Positions 1-8,085 of a stretch of DNA of 64,000 bases are shown here, piece after piece. This DNA is from Parabacteroides massiliensis (GTDB taxonomy: Bacteria > Bacteroidota > Bacteroidia > Bacteroidales > Tannerellaceae). The notes under the pieces were generated by a model. It was not told the origin of the DNA and did not search any database. It saw nothing but the letters and a program-made list of their open reading frames with translations. The translations under genes were made by a program, and so were the position numbers. Each line of letters opens with the position of its first letter. Positions within the stretch are counted from its first letter, which is position 1. The stretch is taken from assembly GCF_900155425.1 (NCBI RefSeq), contig NZ_LT700191.1:173918-237917 (forward strand). The letters run 5' to 3'.

Positions 1-115
1 CCGTGCGCCGGTCGCCATCAGTTTGTATTGCTACAAACCATGCTGCCCCTCGACTTGCATGTGTTAAGCCTGTCGCTAGCGTTCATCCTGAGCCAGGATC
101 AAACTCTTCGTTGTT
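1..115 (-). rRNA. 16S ribosomal RNA, 5' end (partial)
   Basis: Read on the minus strand, the segment has the universal 16S start GAGTTTGATCCTGGCTCAG, then GATGAACGCTAGC and AACACATGCAAGTCGA, the order found in Bacteroidales 16S genes. The gene runs off the left edge, so only about 115 nt of the 5' end are present. The exact mature 5' end is placed from the usual distance upstream of the GAGTTTGATC block and may be off by a few bases. The short variable region suggests Parabacteroides but does not settle the species. Confidence 0.96.
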
Positions 116-227
116 GATTTGTTTTTTTATACCTTCGCTCAGAATCTCGTCTCTTTATTGTAGTCCTTGACGGTATGTTTCGTATTATTAATACGTCTCT
201 TGTACTACTTGTTGATATGTAAATCTT

Positions 228-236
228 TCAAAGAAC
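228..236 (-). promoter_or_regulatory. boxA-like antitermination element in the rRNA leader
   Basis: On the minus strand the leader between the promoter and the 16S start contains GTTCTTTGA followed by AAG. This resembles the boxA element bound by NusB/S10 in rRNA leaders. The position, about 20-30 nt after the predicted start of the inner promoter, fits. This is motif resemblance only. Confidence 0.45.
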
Positions 237-263
237 TTGTCGCTATCGTTTCGATTGCGGCTG

Positions 264-294
264 CAAAGGTAAGGACTTTTTTTTAACCGCCAAA
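264..294 (-). promoter_or_regulatory. rRNA operon promoter, inner (P2)
   Basis: On the minus strand TTTG (294-291) is followed after 19 bp by TACCTTTG (271-264), an exact match to the Bacteroidetes -33/-7 consensus. It lies about 150 bp upstream of the 16S 5' end. Long T/A tracts sit just upstream. Confidence 0.85.
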
Positions 295-440
295 TTTTTT
301 CGAAAGAAAATTTGAAAAGTTTTTTTTCAAAGCCACCGGACGGTCGGACATCTCGCTTAGCCTCGCTAACCTCATCCCCTCTCCCGGGTTACCTCTTCTC
401 CATTACGTCGATCTTCGCCACTCTCGCTCGAATGCGGGTG

Positions 441-472
441 CAAATGTAGAGCTTTCTATGAATTCAAACAAA
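441..472 (-). promoter_or_regulatory. rRNA operon promoter, outer (P1)
   Basis: A second TTTG (472-469), 20 bp, TACATTTG (448-441) pair on the minus strand repeats the architecture of the inner promoter about 177 bp further out. An A+T-rich tract lies immediately upstream. Tandem promoters are usual for rRNA operons. Confidence 0.75.
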
Positions 473-836
473 TTTTTTGAGAACTTTTTTCTCTGTTTTT
501 TTATAGGAGAATATCTGTTATTATAAGGTACGTATGTGCGAGAAATAGTACAACATTTTTTACAATAACCTACTGTTTTTCTATTTCGATCCCCAAAACA
601 GATGATTTTGAGTTGACTTTTCTCTGCTAAAATCTTGCTTTTTGTGACATACGCACAAAAGACCTGCGTACCTCATCTCAAAACCATATATTTTGTCAAG
701 CCGACATCTCTCATCCTACACATTCCGATAAACCTTAACTTTCGGAGAATCGAATATTTGAATCCAGACAGGGGGCCGTACGGAAACAGGTTAGGAAAAT
801 AGGGGCTATTTTTGAGGGATCAGACACTTCATTTCT

Positions 837-878
837 ACGACGACCGTCCTCATCACCACGACGACCGTCTTCATCGCC
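837..878. repeat. Tandem duplication of a 21-bp unit
   Basis: Positions 837-857 and 858-878 are two adjacent copies of a 21-bp unit (core ACGACGACCGTC) that differ at only two positions. The second copy is also the left arm of the hairpin at 856-941. Confidence 0.85.
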
Positions 879-941
879 GTGAAGTGCCGAACTCGTCATA
901 CACGAAGTCGGACTTCATAGCGATGAAGACGGTCGTCATGG
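856..941. repeat. Long near-perfect inverted repeat (hairpin)
   Basis: The 18-bp arms at 860-877 and 920-937 are perfect reverse complements. Flanking bases 856-858 and 939-941 also pair. The inner sequence continues as an imperfect stem (881-896 with 902-916), leaving a loop of about 5 nt. The stem is roughly 35 bp in total. It lies about 140 bp downstream of the GH78 stop and upstream of the rRNA promoters, so it could stop leftward transcription before the rRNA operon. There is no T-run typical of an intrinsic terminator. A mobile or dispersed repeat unit is the other reading. Confidence 0.85.
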
Positions 942-1081
942 AAATTATCTGCGCTCCTCACGGGATAAATCGTTTTTCAATCTTTTTTAAGCTTGAAAAA
1001 AATATGTCAAATACAACTTGATTCGAGATTTTTTTTCAGTTTTCGGGATCATTTTATACAATAAGGGAGATATCGATAACC

Positions 1082-3496
1082 TTATTCTACCGTCAAGACC
1101 TGTTCACCGGATTTGAGTTGATATTCTTTTCCTTTCCAAACGAATAGGCCATCTGTACCTGCCGGCAATATAAGACGTGCCGTCAACTTGCCCTTTTTAT
1201 CGAGTTTATAGGAAGCAGTCACGCTGCCCGCCGGGTGCGGCATCGTACCCGAGACCTCTTTCAGGTCACCCAATGACGGAGCGATACGGACAGACTTGAA
1301 ACCCGGTGCATTGCTGTCTATACCTAACAATATACGGAAAAACTCGATATTCGGACTGGCTCCCCAGGCATGACAATCGGAACGGGTCGGTTCGGGCATC
1401 TCCGCCCAAGTCGTCAACCCTAAGGCCATCTGGTCTCGCCAAATCTGCAGATTGTCGAGCAGGCGGTCACCCATACCGGCGGTCTTCAATGCCTGATGCA
1501 CATAGTAACGGAAGTAGATTGTCGCTTGTATCAGCGACGGATCGTTCAACGTTCGCGCCATCACCTCTGCGGCCTCCTCGCCCGTCACGATACCCGCCAG
1601 TATAGCCAACGAGTTGACATGCTGCGAGAAACTACGGTGATCGTAAGTATCGGCAAACAATCCACGGGCAGCATCCCAGTATTTCGCCCGGATCGTTCCC
1701 CGGATCGCAGAAGCGATTCGCATATAATGATCTGCCATCGACGGAATGCCGAAAGCCTGTTCCATCTCGGCAGCCGATTCGAGCGTCAAGATATACATCA
1801 AGTCCTGAAAAGCAGAATTACCCTCCTTTTCACGCACAGGTTCGCCCGACTGAAAACCGGCAGCCCAGTCGGCAAAGAACCAATGTGGCACATATCCCAG
1901 GCTATGATCCGGCTTTAACCACTGCTCGTACCAGGAAAGCACTCCACGATAAGCAGGCAGCAAAGTTTTCATATAAGCCTCATCCCCGCGATACATCCAG
2001 TAGTCATGCCCCATACAAATCCACCAAAGTGAGAAGGAAGAAATGAACTGATGCAGGCTCGACGGATAACGACTCATCGTAATTCCGTCAGCTACGACCG
2101 ACTGCCGTCCCTGCTCGATTGCATTCTTCACCATATAAGCATCATGCGTATTATATAAGGTAATCATCGCCTGGATACGAGTATCGCCGAAATACTGCAA
2201 CTGTTCGTAATAAGGGCAATCCATATAAGTCTCGTTCGCACAAAGGCGTGCCGTACGCCAACCTATCTCAAGCATCTTATTCAACTCGTCGTGTCCGGGT
2301 GCAGAAAAAGCGACCTCGCTTCGGAAAGGATAAGCGGAGAACGTACCATAGACATCTTCCAGTACAAGCGGTTCGTCGGCAGTCGAGATCGCCAGATCCA
2401 CATACCGCCACGTACGCCACCAAAGGGTGGTAAAATCGCGCCCTTCGCCTCCGTCGGCAATCACTTTGTCTTCATATCCAATGAATCTTTTACCCTCCAC
2501 ATCATCACGGTTTCCTTTTGCCGGAAGCGAATAAGATTTAGTCGTACCCTGCTCCTTGTCTTCATAAAGAGCTTCGGCATAGGCTATCGCTATTTCGGCA
2601 TTCTTGCCACGACTGAACAAAAGGGAGAGATAGCCCGTTGTCAGCTTACCATTGTCAAGCAGGAGATACACCTTGCTATTCGCAGGAACTGTCAGCGAAG
2701 CTTTTGTTTTCAGGAATCCGGCAGGCACCTTCACCCCTTCGGAGATACGCACAGCCTCAAAACGTTCGGGTTGCAAATCCATCGGGGGAATCGGACAAGG
2801 CACAAGCAAGCGTCCGGGATAATCACGCGATCCCTTCGCCCCTCCCTCGATCCCCGTACGGGCAGGCAGCCACTTGCTGTCGTCATAAGCAGACTGTTCC
2901 CATCCCCAAGGATACTTTGATGCGGAGAGAAGTTCACCCGGTCCCGCTACATAATAGCCCAAGACTGGTTTATGCCAAGGAGCATAGGCTTCGTTCCTCA
3001 TACACAACCAAGAAGCATCCGTATTGACAACAGCCTCAACCTCCGTATTCCCTTGCAGGAGAAATCCGGTCTGATTAAAACTGATCTGTGCAACCGGCTT
3101 CTGCTCAGCATAATTCCAGACCACAGCCGCCAACACGTTTTTCCCCTTTTTCAGGAAAGGAGCCAGATCGACCGTTTCAAAATTCCAGTTGTAGATATCT
3201 CCACGTGCCGGTCCGAGCGAAACGAAACGGCCGTTCAGGTAGAGCTTGTAACGGTTGTCAGCCGTCACATGAACAATAAAGCGGGATGGGACTTCGCTCA
3301 GTTCGAACGTCTTACGCATGTGGTAAACGCCATACACATTGGCAGGCTCTCCAGACATGGAAATCCAGCACGCTTTCCAGCGTCCGGCAAGGAGTTCGGG
3401 ATTGATGTCGGCTTGCCGGTAACCCTCCAAGCGGATCTGGGCGCCAAGCGGCAGACTGCAAAGCAGAGATAGAAAAATCAGTACACGTGTCTTCAT
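1082..3496 (-). CDS. Secreted alpha-L-rhamnosidase-type glycoside hydrolase (GH78-like)
   Basis: The 804-residue protein starts with a signal peptide (about residues 1-19, ending GAQ). A lectin-like N-terminal beta-sandwich region follows (about 40-300, with the HVTADNRYKLYLNGRFVS segment), then an (alpha/alpha)6 catalytic domain. The block DCPYYEQLQYFGDTR and the downstream SDCHAWGASP segment are typical of GH78/Bac_rhamnosid proteins. These cleave terminal alpha-L-rhamnose from plant or bacterial glycans. It is the last gene of a leftward run iorA-iorB-tlpA, starting 34 bp after the tlpA stop, and is probably periplasmic or exported. No SusC/D pair adjoins it. Family is confident; exact specificity is not. 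Confidence 0.87.
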   Translation of the reverse strand: MKTRVLIFLSLLCSLPLGAQIRLEGYRQADINPELLAGRWKACWISMSGEPANVYGVYHMRKTFELSEVPSRFIVHVTADNRYKLYLNGRFVSLGPARGDIYNWNFETVDLAPFLKKGKNVLAAVVWNYAEQKPVAQISFNQTGFLLQGNTEVEAVVNTDASWLCMRNEAYAPWHKPVLGYYVAGPGELLSASKYPWGWEQSAYDDSKWLPARTGIEGGAKGSRDYPGRLLVPCPIPPMDLQPERFEAVRISEGVKVPAGFLKTKASLTVPANSKVYLLLDNGKLTTGYLSLLFSRGKNAEIAIAYAEALYEDKEQGTTKSYSLPAKGNRDDVEGKRFIGYEDKVIADGGEGRDFTTLWWRTWRYVDLAISTADEPLVLEDVYGTFSAYPFRSEVAFSAPGHDELNKMLEIGWRTARLCANETYMDCPYYEQLQYFGDTRIQAMITLYNTHDAYMVKNAIEQGRQSVVADGITMSRYPSSLHQFISSFSLWWICMGHDYWMYRGDEAYMKTLLPAYRGVLSWYEQWLKPDHSLGYVPHWFFADWAAGFQSGEPVREKEGNSAFQDLMYILTLESAAEMEQAFGIPSMADHYMRIASAIRGTIRAKYWDAARGLFADTYDHRSFSQHVNSLAILAGIVTGEEAAEVMARTLNDPSLIQATIYFRYYVHQALKTAGMGDRLLDNLQIWRDQMALGLTTWAEMPEPTRSDCHAWGASPNIEFFRILLGIDSNAPGFKSVRIAPSLGDLKEVSGTMPHPAGSVTASYKLDKKGKLTARLILPAGTDGLFVWKGKEYQLKSGEQVLTVE

Positions 3497-3530
3497 ATAA
3501 ATATATGTACATTCTTATATTCCATATCCT

Positions 3531-4046
3531 TTATTTTAAAGCCGCTTCTATTTTTTCCATCAGTTCGGCAAATTCCTCGTCGCTATAGCCTTTAGTGGCA
3601 TATATCACATTACCGGTCTTGTCAACCAAATAACTGCGCGGAATCAGGTTCTTGGCAAAAGCGCCATAGATAGCCCGGTTCCTATCAGGATAGAGAGGAA
3701 AGGTAAAACCTTTTTTCTCGTTATATTTCTGCAATTCGGCATCCGTATGCTCGCGTCCGATCACCAACAGGGCAAAATCCTTGTTGTCCTTGTATTTCGG
3801 CCAAAGCGTCTTTTGCACCTCGGCAAGTTCCTTTTGGCAGGGAGGACACCAAGTTGCAAAGAAATTCACCAAGATCACTTTTCCCTTCAAAGAAGAAGAA
3901 AGCGTCTGCGTACCATTGTCGTTCACAATCGTAAAAGCCGGCATCTGCTGTCCTACTTTTACAAGGTCCCCACTCCCATCCTGCGCCTTTACGACAAGGG
4001 CAAGGAGAGCAAAAAAAGCAAGGATTACATACTTTTTCATTTGCAT
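3531..4046 (-). CDS. TlpA/ResA-like periplasmic thioredoxin-fold protein
   Basis: This 171-residue protein has a signal peptide (about 1-21) and a single thioredoxin/AhpC-TSA domain. The redox pair Cys67 and Cys70 sits in WCPPC. Such proteins are membrane-associated or periplasmic disulfide reductases that help cytochrome maturation or oxidative protection. A second start at the third codon (MKKYV) gives an almost identical product. The gene follows iorB after one base, so they are probably co-transcribed. Its partner cannot be named from the sequence. Confidence 0.88.
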   Translation of the reverse strand: MQMKKYVILAFFALLALVVKAQDGSGDLVKVGQQMPAFTIVNDNGTQTLSSSLKGKVILVNFFATWCPPCQKELAEVQKTLWPKYKDNKDFALLVIGREHTDAELQKYNEKKGFTFPLYPDRNRAIYGAFAKNLIPRSYLVDKTGNVIYATKGYSDEEFAELMEKIEAALK

Positions 4047-4047
4047 A

Positions 4048-4632
4048 TTATTTTTGCATGCTCTGTGCTACATCGTAACCGGCTTTCAATGCCTTGAGGT
4101 TCATTTCCACGATTTCCTCGCCTTTACGGCCGAATATGTGGCGGATACCATCGGCAATCTTATCATATTCGATACCGACAAAGGGGGCAGCAGCTCCCAA
4201 CATCACAATGTTGGCCGCACGTACGGATCCAACCCCTTTGGCGATAGCTTCAACATCCAACACGACCTTATGCGGCAGTTTATCCAATTCCCCGTTCAGT
4301 TTATCCACCTCCGGATAGTTGGGAATATTGATGAAAGGCTGCGAATTGGTCACCAACCACCCGTCCTTCTTCAGATACGGCAGGTAGCGGAGCGCTTCCA
4401 TCGGTTCGAGCGAGATGATCAGGTCCGCCTGCCCCAGCGGAATCAAGTCGGATGCAATCGGTTGGTCGGACAGACGGAGGTTTGACTGCACGTCACCTCC
4501 ACGCTGGCTCATTCCGTGAACTTCGGCTTGCTTCATGTACAAACCTTCTTTTAATGCGGCTTCTCCGATAACGGCAGCGATGGAGAGGATACCCTGTCCT
4601 CCCACACCGGATAATATAATATCTGCTTTCAT
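4048..4632 (-). CDS. iorB: Indolepyruvate ferredoxin oxidoreductase, beta subunit
   Basis: This 194-residue protein is a gamma-type 2-oxoacid:acceptor oxidoreductase subunit. The N-terminal GVGGQGILS motif and the AEVHGMSQRGG segment are typical. With IorA it oxidatively decarboxylates aryl pyruvates from transaminated aromatic amino acids to aryl-acyl-CoA, passing electrons to ferredoxin. Its start overlaps the iorA stop by 4 bp, indicating translational coupling. Confidence 0.93.
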   Translation of the reverse strand: MKADIILSGVGGQGILSIAAVIGEAALKEGLYMKQAEVHGMSQRGGDVQSNLRLSDQPIASDLIPLGQADLIISLEPMEALRYLPYLKKDGWLVTNSQPFINIPNYPEVDKLNGELDKLPHKVVLDVEAIAKGVGSVRAANIVMLGAAAPFVGIEYDKIADGIRHIFGRKGEEIVEMNLKALKAGYDVAQSMQK

Positions 4633-6227
4633 TTCTTGCTTGCTTTTTTCTTTCTAGTTAATGTCTGAATACATTCACGGCGAGGGATCAGGACGGATAC
4701 GCCTTTATATTCGATTTCTTCGCGGATAATTGCTTTCATCTCGTCGTAGTTCTTCTTCAAAGGAACCATGACGCGGATATGAGCCGGATCGACACCGATA
4801 CCCGCACATATCGATTCGAGACGGCCTGTTCCTGCAGAGTCCTGTCCGCCAGTCATGGCCGTAGTCTCGTTATCGGAAATCACGATTGTGATATTCGTGT
4901 TTTCATTGACACAATCGAGCAAGCCAGTCATGCCGGAGTGCGTGAATGTCGAGTCGCCGATAACCGACACTGCCGGAAAAACGCCTGCGTCGGAAGCGCC
5001 TTTGGCCATCGTAATAGAGGCTCCCATGTCGATACAAGTGTCGATTGCCCGGAAAGGTGGCAAAGCCCCCAACGTATAACAGCCGATATCACCGAACACT
5101 TTGGCGCCTTTATAGCCGGCCAACACTTCATTCAGCGCTTCATACATATCACGGTGTCCGCACCCCTGGCACAATGCTGGCGGACGTTGTTCGACAACTT
5201 CCGGAATGGCATAGTAGCTCCCGATTTGCTTGCCCAACGCCTTACCGACAGCATCGGGAGTCAGTTCGCCGTCACGTTGCAACGTCCCGTCAAGACGGCC
5301 ATGCACCCGTATACCGACACCCAGGAAACCTTTGAGTTGCTCCTCGACTACCGGATACCCCTCTTCGAGTACAAGGATTTCCTTACATTCACCAACAATC
5401 TTTTCGACCATCTTGCGGGGTAACGGATACTGGCTGATTTTCAATACCGGATGTTCGAAACCATCGGGATAGTTCTCCGAAAGATAGTTGAACGCGATAC
5501 CGGTCGTGATGATTCCGAGCTCCTTGTCAGGACCGTCGAAATAGGCATTATAAGGTGAGGCTTCGGAAGAAGCGGTAAATGCATCTTGCGCCGCGATCAA
5601 CGTCTTGAAGCGTTTGCGGGCAAGTGCCGGAAGAAGGATGAAACGCTGACGTCCATCTTCGGGTGTATGCATTTCGTTTTCCTCCTTCTGTTCGCGTCTG
5701 ACCACCCCTGCACGGGAGTGAGCCATACGGGTGGTGATGCGTACCAAAACAGGATAACCCAGTTTTTCGGATAATTCAAACCCGTCATATATCATGTCGT
5801 ATGCCTCCTGCTGACTGGACGGTTCAAGCATCGGGATCATGGCAAAGTTGCCATACATACGGTTGTCTTGTTCATTCTGTGAAGAGTGCATCGAAGGATC
5901 ATCGGCAGTAATGATGATCATACCGCCATTGATACCGCTCATGGCAGCATTCATGAAACAGTCGGCGGCAACGTTCAGCCCCACATGCTTCATACAGCAA
6001 AGAGACCGCTTGCCAGCATAGCTCATACCCAACGCTGCTTCCATTGCAGTTTTTTCATTCGTGCTCCAACGGCAGTGAATGCCTCTTTCTTTTGCGATGG
6101 CCGAACCCTGTATGAATTCGGTTATCTCGGTCGAAGGGGTTCCCGGATAGGCATAAACACCGGACAGACCTGCATCGATAGCTGCTTGTGCCACGGCTTC
6201 ATCCCCTAAAAATAGATGTTTTTCCAT
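4629..6227 (-). CDS. iorA: Indolepyruvate ferredoxin oxidoreductase, alpha subunit
   Basis: The protein is 532 residues from the start MEKHLFLGDEA. That start is chosen because a good promoter at 6276-6306 lies inside the longer open frame that begins at 6308. It has an N-terminal pyrimidine-binding domain (GVYAYPGTPSTEI), a CQGCGHRDM segment and a thiamine-diphosphate domain (GDIGCYTLG, then GDSTFTHSG). The archaeal-type enzyme ends in a ferredoxin domain with clustered cysteines. Here the protein ends soon after PRRECIQTL with no such cluster, so electrons must pass through another Fe-S partner or a different route. It is the first gene of the leftward run with iorB and tlpA. Confidence 0.92.
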   Translation of the reverse strand: MEKHLFLGDEAVAQAAIDAGLSGVYAYPGTPSTEITEFIQGSAIAKERGIHCRWSTNEKTAMEAALGMSYAGKRSLCCMKHVGLNVAADCFMNAAMSGINGGMIIITADDPSMHSSQNEQDNRMYGNFAMIPMLEPSSQQEAYDMIYDGFELSEKLGYPVLVRITTRMAHSRAGVVRREQKEENEMHTPEDGRQRFILLPALARKRFKTLIAAQDAFTASSEASPYNAYFDGPDKELGIITTGIAFNYLSENYPDGFEHPVLKISQYPLPRKMVEKIVGECKEILVLEEGYPVVEEQLKGFLGVGIRVHGRLDGTLQRDGELTPDAVGKALGKQIGSYYAIPEVVEQRPPALCQGCGHRDMYEALNEVLAGYKGAKVFGDIGCYTLGALPPFRAIDTCIDMGASITMAKGASDAGVFPAVSVIGDSTFTHSGMTGLLDCVNENTNITIVISDNETTAMTGGQDSAGTGRLESICAGIGVDPAHIRVMVPLKKNYDEMKAIIREEIEYKGVSVLIPRRECIQTLTRKKKASKK

Positions 6228-6275
6228 GTAACGTTTATTTTGTTTTACTTGATTTTTTCTTCTGTTATCTTCCCA

Positions 6276-6306
6276 CAAAGATAAGACTTTTACCCATATC
6301 CGCAAC
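6276..6306 (-). promoter_or_regulatory. Promoter of iorA-iorB-tlpA
   Basis: On the minus strand GTTG (6306-6303), a 19-bp spacer and TATCTTTG (6283-6276) match the Bacteroidetes -33/-7 form with one mismatch in the -33. It sits about 50 bp upstream of the chosen iorA start. Confidence 0.7.
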
Positions 6307-6319
6307 AACCGGTCTCTGC

Positions 6320-7363
6320 TTATCGAATCTTCCGCCTGTTCAATTCCGCCCGATAACGGTTGGCATTACGATTATGTTCGGAAAGAGTGGCGGCAAAGTT
6401 ATGCCGTCCGGAAAAATCTTCCTTTGCACACATATATAAATAATTATGCTTCATGTGATTCAACACTGCATCCAGCCCTTTGATAGTCGGGATACGGAGC
6501 GGCCCGGGAGGAAGTCCGGCATGCTTGTAGGTATTGTAGGGAGAATCGATCTCCAGATGCTCGAACAGGATACGCTGGAGGGAGAAATCGCCCACGGCAA
6601 ACTTGACGGTCGGATCTGCTTGAAGGGGAATGCCACGTTGCAAGCGGTTGAGATACAGACCAGCCACGACAGGATACTCGTCTGTGGCAGCCGTCTCTTC
6701 TTCCACGATGGATGCAAGAATGGCAACTTCGACCGGTGTCATTCCGATTTCTTTCGCTTTAGCCAAGCGGGCGTCATTCCAAAAATTCTTATATTCGCGC
6801 TGCATACGTTGCATCAGTTTCTCAGCGGAAATATTCCAGTACACCTCATAGGTATTCGGAATAAACAGTATAAGGACCGTCTCGGTCGTAAAGCCCAGTG
6901 ATGCACAATAGGCTGAATCAGTAAGTAAAGAGAGCAGGTCATTCTCTCCGATCATCAACTGCCCAGCAAGCCTTTCGGCCAGGTCCTGCTTGAAACGTAT
7001 ATTATTAAAGGTGATCCGAGTGGCCTCCTGATGCCCCCGACGCAGATTGTTGAGCATCGTCAGGTTATTCATACCCGGCTCCACGGCATAACGTCCGGTA
7101 CGCATACTAAGGGGATATTTCAGCATTCCGGCAAGCTGCCTGAAACTCCCGATACGCCGACAACCGGCAGAGTCGGCCAACTGGCGACAAAGATCCTCAA
7201 AATCTTTCTTCTCGTCAATATAAACATATACGGTCTTGCGTGGCTCAAAATCAGGTGCAAGTATCAAACGGTATGCCCAGAATCCCATTCCTGCCAACAG
7301 GAGGACGATAAACGAGAGGATTCCGATTATGAGAGTACGCTTTCGCATCTTCTTTTTCTCCAT
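6320..7363 (-). CDS. mltG: Endolytic murein transglycosylase MltG (YceG-like)
   Basis: This 347-residue protein has a short cytoplasmic N-terminus and one membrane helix (about 9-33). A periplasmic YceG domain follows. The motif ILASIVEEETA (about 215-225) holds the catalytic glutamate, and GLYLNRLQRGIPLQADPTV follows, both family signatures. MltG cuts nascent glycan strands and sets peptidoglycan strand length. It stands alone on the minus strand. A possible -7 element (complement of 7400-7407) lies upstream without a clear -33. Confidence 0.93.
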   Translation of the reverse strand: MEKKKMRKRTLIIGILSFIVLLLAGMGFWAYRLILAPDFEPRKTVYVYIDEKKDFEDLCRQLADSAGCRRIGSFRQLAGMLKYPLSMRTGRYAVEPGMNNLTMLNNLRRGHQEATRITFNNIRFKQDLAERLAGQLMIGENDLLSLLTDSAYCASLGFTTETVLILFIPNTYEVYWNISAEKLMQRMQREYKNFWNDARLAKAKEIGMTPVEVAILASIVEEETAATDEYPVVAGLYLNRLQRGIPLQADPTVKFAVGDFSLQRILFEHLEIDSPYNTYKHAGLPPGPLRIPTIKGLDAVLNHMKHNYLYMCAKEDFSGRHNFAATLSEHNRNANRYRAELNRRKIR

Positions 7364-7565
7364 ATTATATTACAGTCTGCTGTATATCAGAACCGGTCAC
7401 AAAAATAATATCTTTTTCCCGAATGCCCTATCTCTTTCTTACTTATTCCAGCTATCACAACCGAGTGTAGAAATAAATGTCCACTACCTCAGAATTAAAA
7501 TCCTCTGATTGCCAATAATATGCAAGGAAACGCACTTTTTTATTTAAAAATAATGCACCAAATAC

Positions 7566-7597
7566 TTTGTATATTTAAAAACTTAAGCATATCTTTG
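7566..7597 (+). promoter_or_regulatory. Promoter of tRNA-Ser
   Basis: TTTG (7566-7569), a 20-bp spacer and TATCTTTG (7590-7597) match the Bacteroidetes consensus exactly. The tRNA begins 36 bp downstream. Confidence 0.8.
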
Positions 7598-7632
7598 CAG
7601 CGCAATTCAAGGGAATAAAGCACAAAACTCAT

Positions 7633-7719
7633 GGAAGTGTGGGTGAGTGGCTGAAACCACCAGTTTGCTAAACTGACGTACGGGTTACCGTACCGGGGGT
7701 TCGAATCCCCCCGCTTCCG
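7633..7719 (+). tRNA. tRNA-Ser (anticodon GCT)
   Basis: The 87-nt cloverleaf has the acceptor pair GGAAGTG/CGCTTCC, anticodon loop TTTGCTAAA giving GCT, the long variable arm typical of class II serine tRNAs, a T-loop GGTTCGAATCC and discriminator G. The 3' CCA is not encoded. Confidence 0.95.
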
Positions 7720-7741
7720 CAGTTAATCCATTGAATATTAA

Positions 7742-7773
7742 AAAGGCTTTACTTTAAAAGTAAAGCCTTTTTT
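7742..7773 (+). terminator. Intrinsic terminator of tRNA-Ser
   Basis: A perfect stem (AAAGGCTTTACTTT with its complement) is followed by a T-run. It begins about 20 bp after the tRNA. Confidence 0.85.
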
Positions 7774-7886
7774 GTGTTATATACAATGCCACAAAACATC
7801 CGGTTACACATCAAAAAAAACAGAACTTTCTCAGTTTGTTTACTCTCAATAATTATAAACAAACGACAAGATCACAACGAAGAGGA

Positions 7887-7917
7887 ATAAAAAAAGGCTG
7901 CCTTTACAGACAGCCTT
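7887..7917 (-). terminator. Intrinsic terminator of tRNA-His
   Basis: On the minus strand a stem AAGGCTG/CAGCCTT is followed by a run of T residues (complement of 7888-7895). It lies directly after the tRNA-His 3' end. Confidence 0.8.
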
Positions 7918-7920
7918 ACG

Positions 7921-7995
7921 GGTGAAAAATGGGACTCGAACCCACGACCCTCGGAACCACAATCCGATGCTCTAACCAACTGAGCTATTCTCACC
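7921..7995 (-). tRNA. tRNA-His (anticodon GTG)
   Basis: Minus-strand cloverleaf with acceptor GGTGAGAA/TTTTCACC including the extra 5' G paired with C73 that marks histidine tRNAs. The anticodon loop gives GTG and the T-loop is GGGTTCGAGTCCC. CCA is not encoded. Confidence 0.95.
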
Positions 7996-8034
7996 ATGTT
8001 TATCTTATCAAGTGTTTATCTCTTTAAGACGGTG

Positions 8035-8065
8035 CAAAGATAGAGGTTTTATTTTAAACTGCAAA
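8035..8065 (-). promoter_or_regulatory. Promoter of tRNA-His
   Basis: On the minus strand TTTG (8065-8062), 19 bp and TATCTTTG (8042-8035) form an exact consensus promoter 40 bp upstream of the tRNA. Confidence 0.8.
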
Positions 8066-8085
8066 TAATTCGAACACTTTTTTTG

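Larger units (their letters stand above)
473..1081. other. Intergenic stretch without a convincing gene
   Basis: Apart from the hairpin and 21-bp duplication, this stretch holds A+T-rich sequence upstream of the rRNA promoters and unremarkable sequence at 600-800. A small open frame over 812-1021 is low-complexity translation of the repeat and is not annotated as a gene. Confidence 0.6.

Noticed and set aside
812-1021. 69-residue open frame on the plus strand with His/Asp-rich repeats
   Set aside because: It is the translation of the 21-bp tandem repeat and the hairpin; no start context or conserved domain supports a gene.
2291-2920. 209-residue open frame on the plus strand
   Set aside because: It lies entirely opposite the GH78 gene in a high-quality coding region and has no recognisable protein features.
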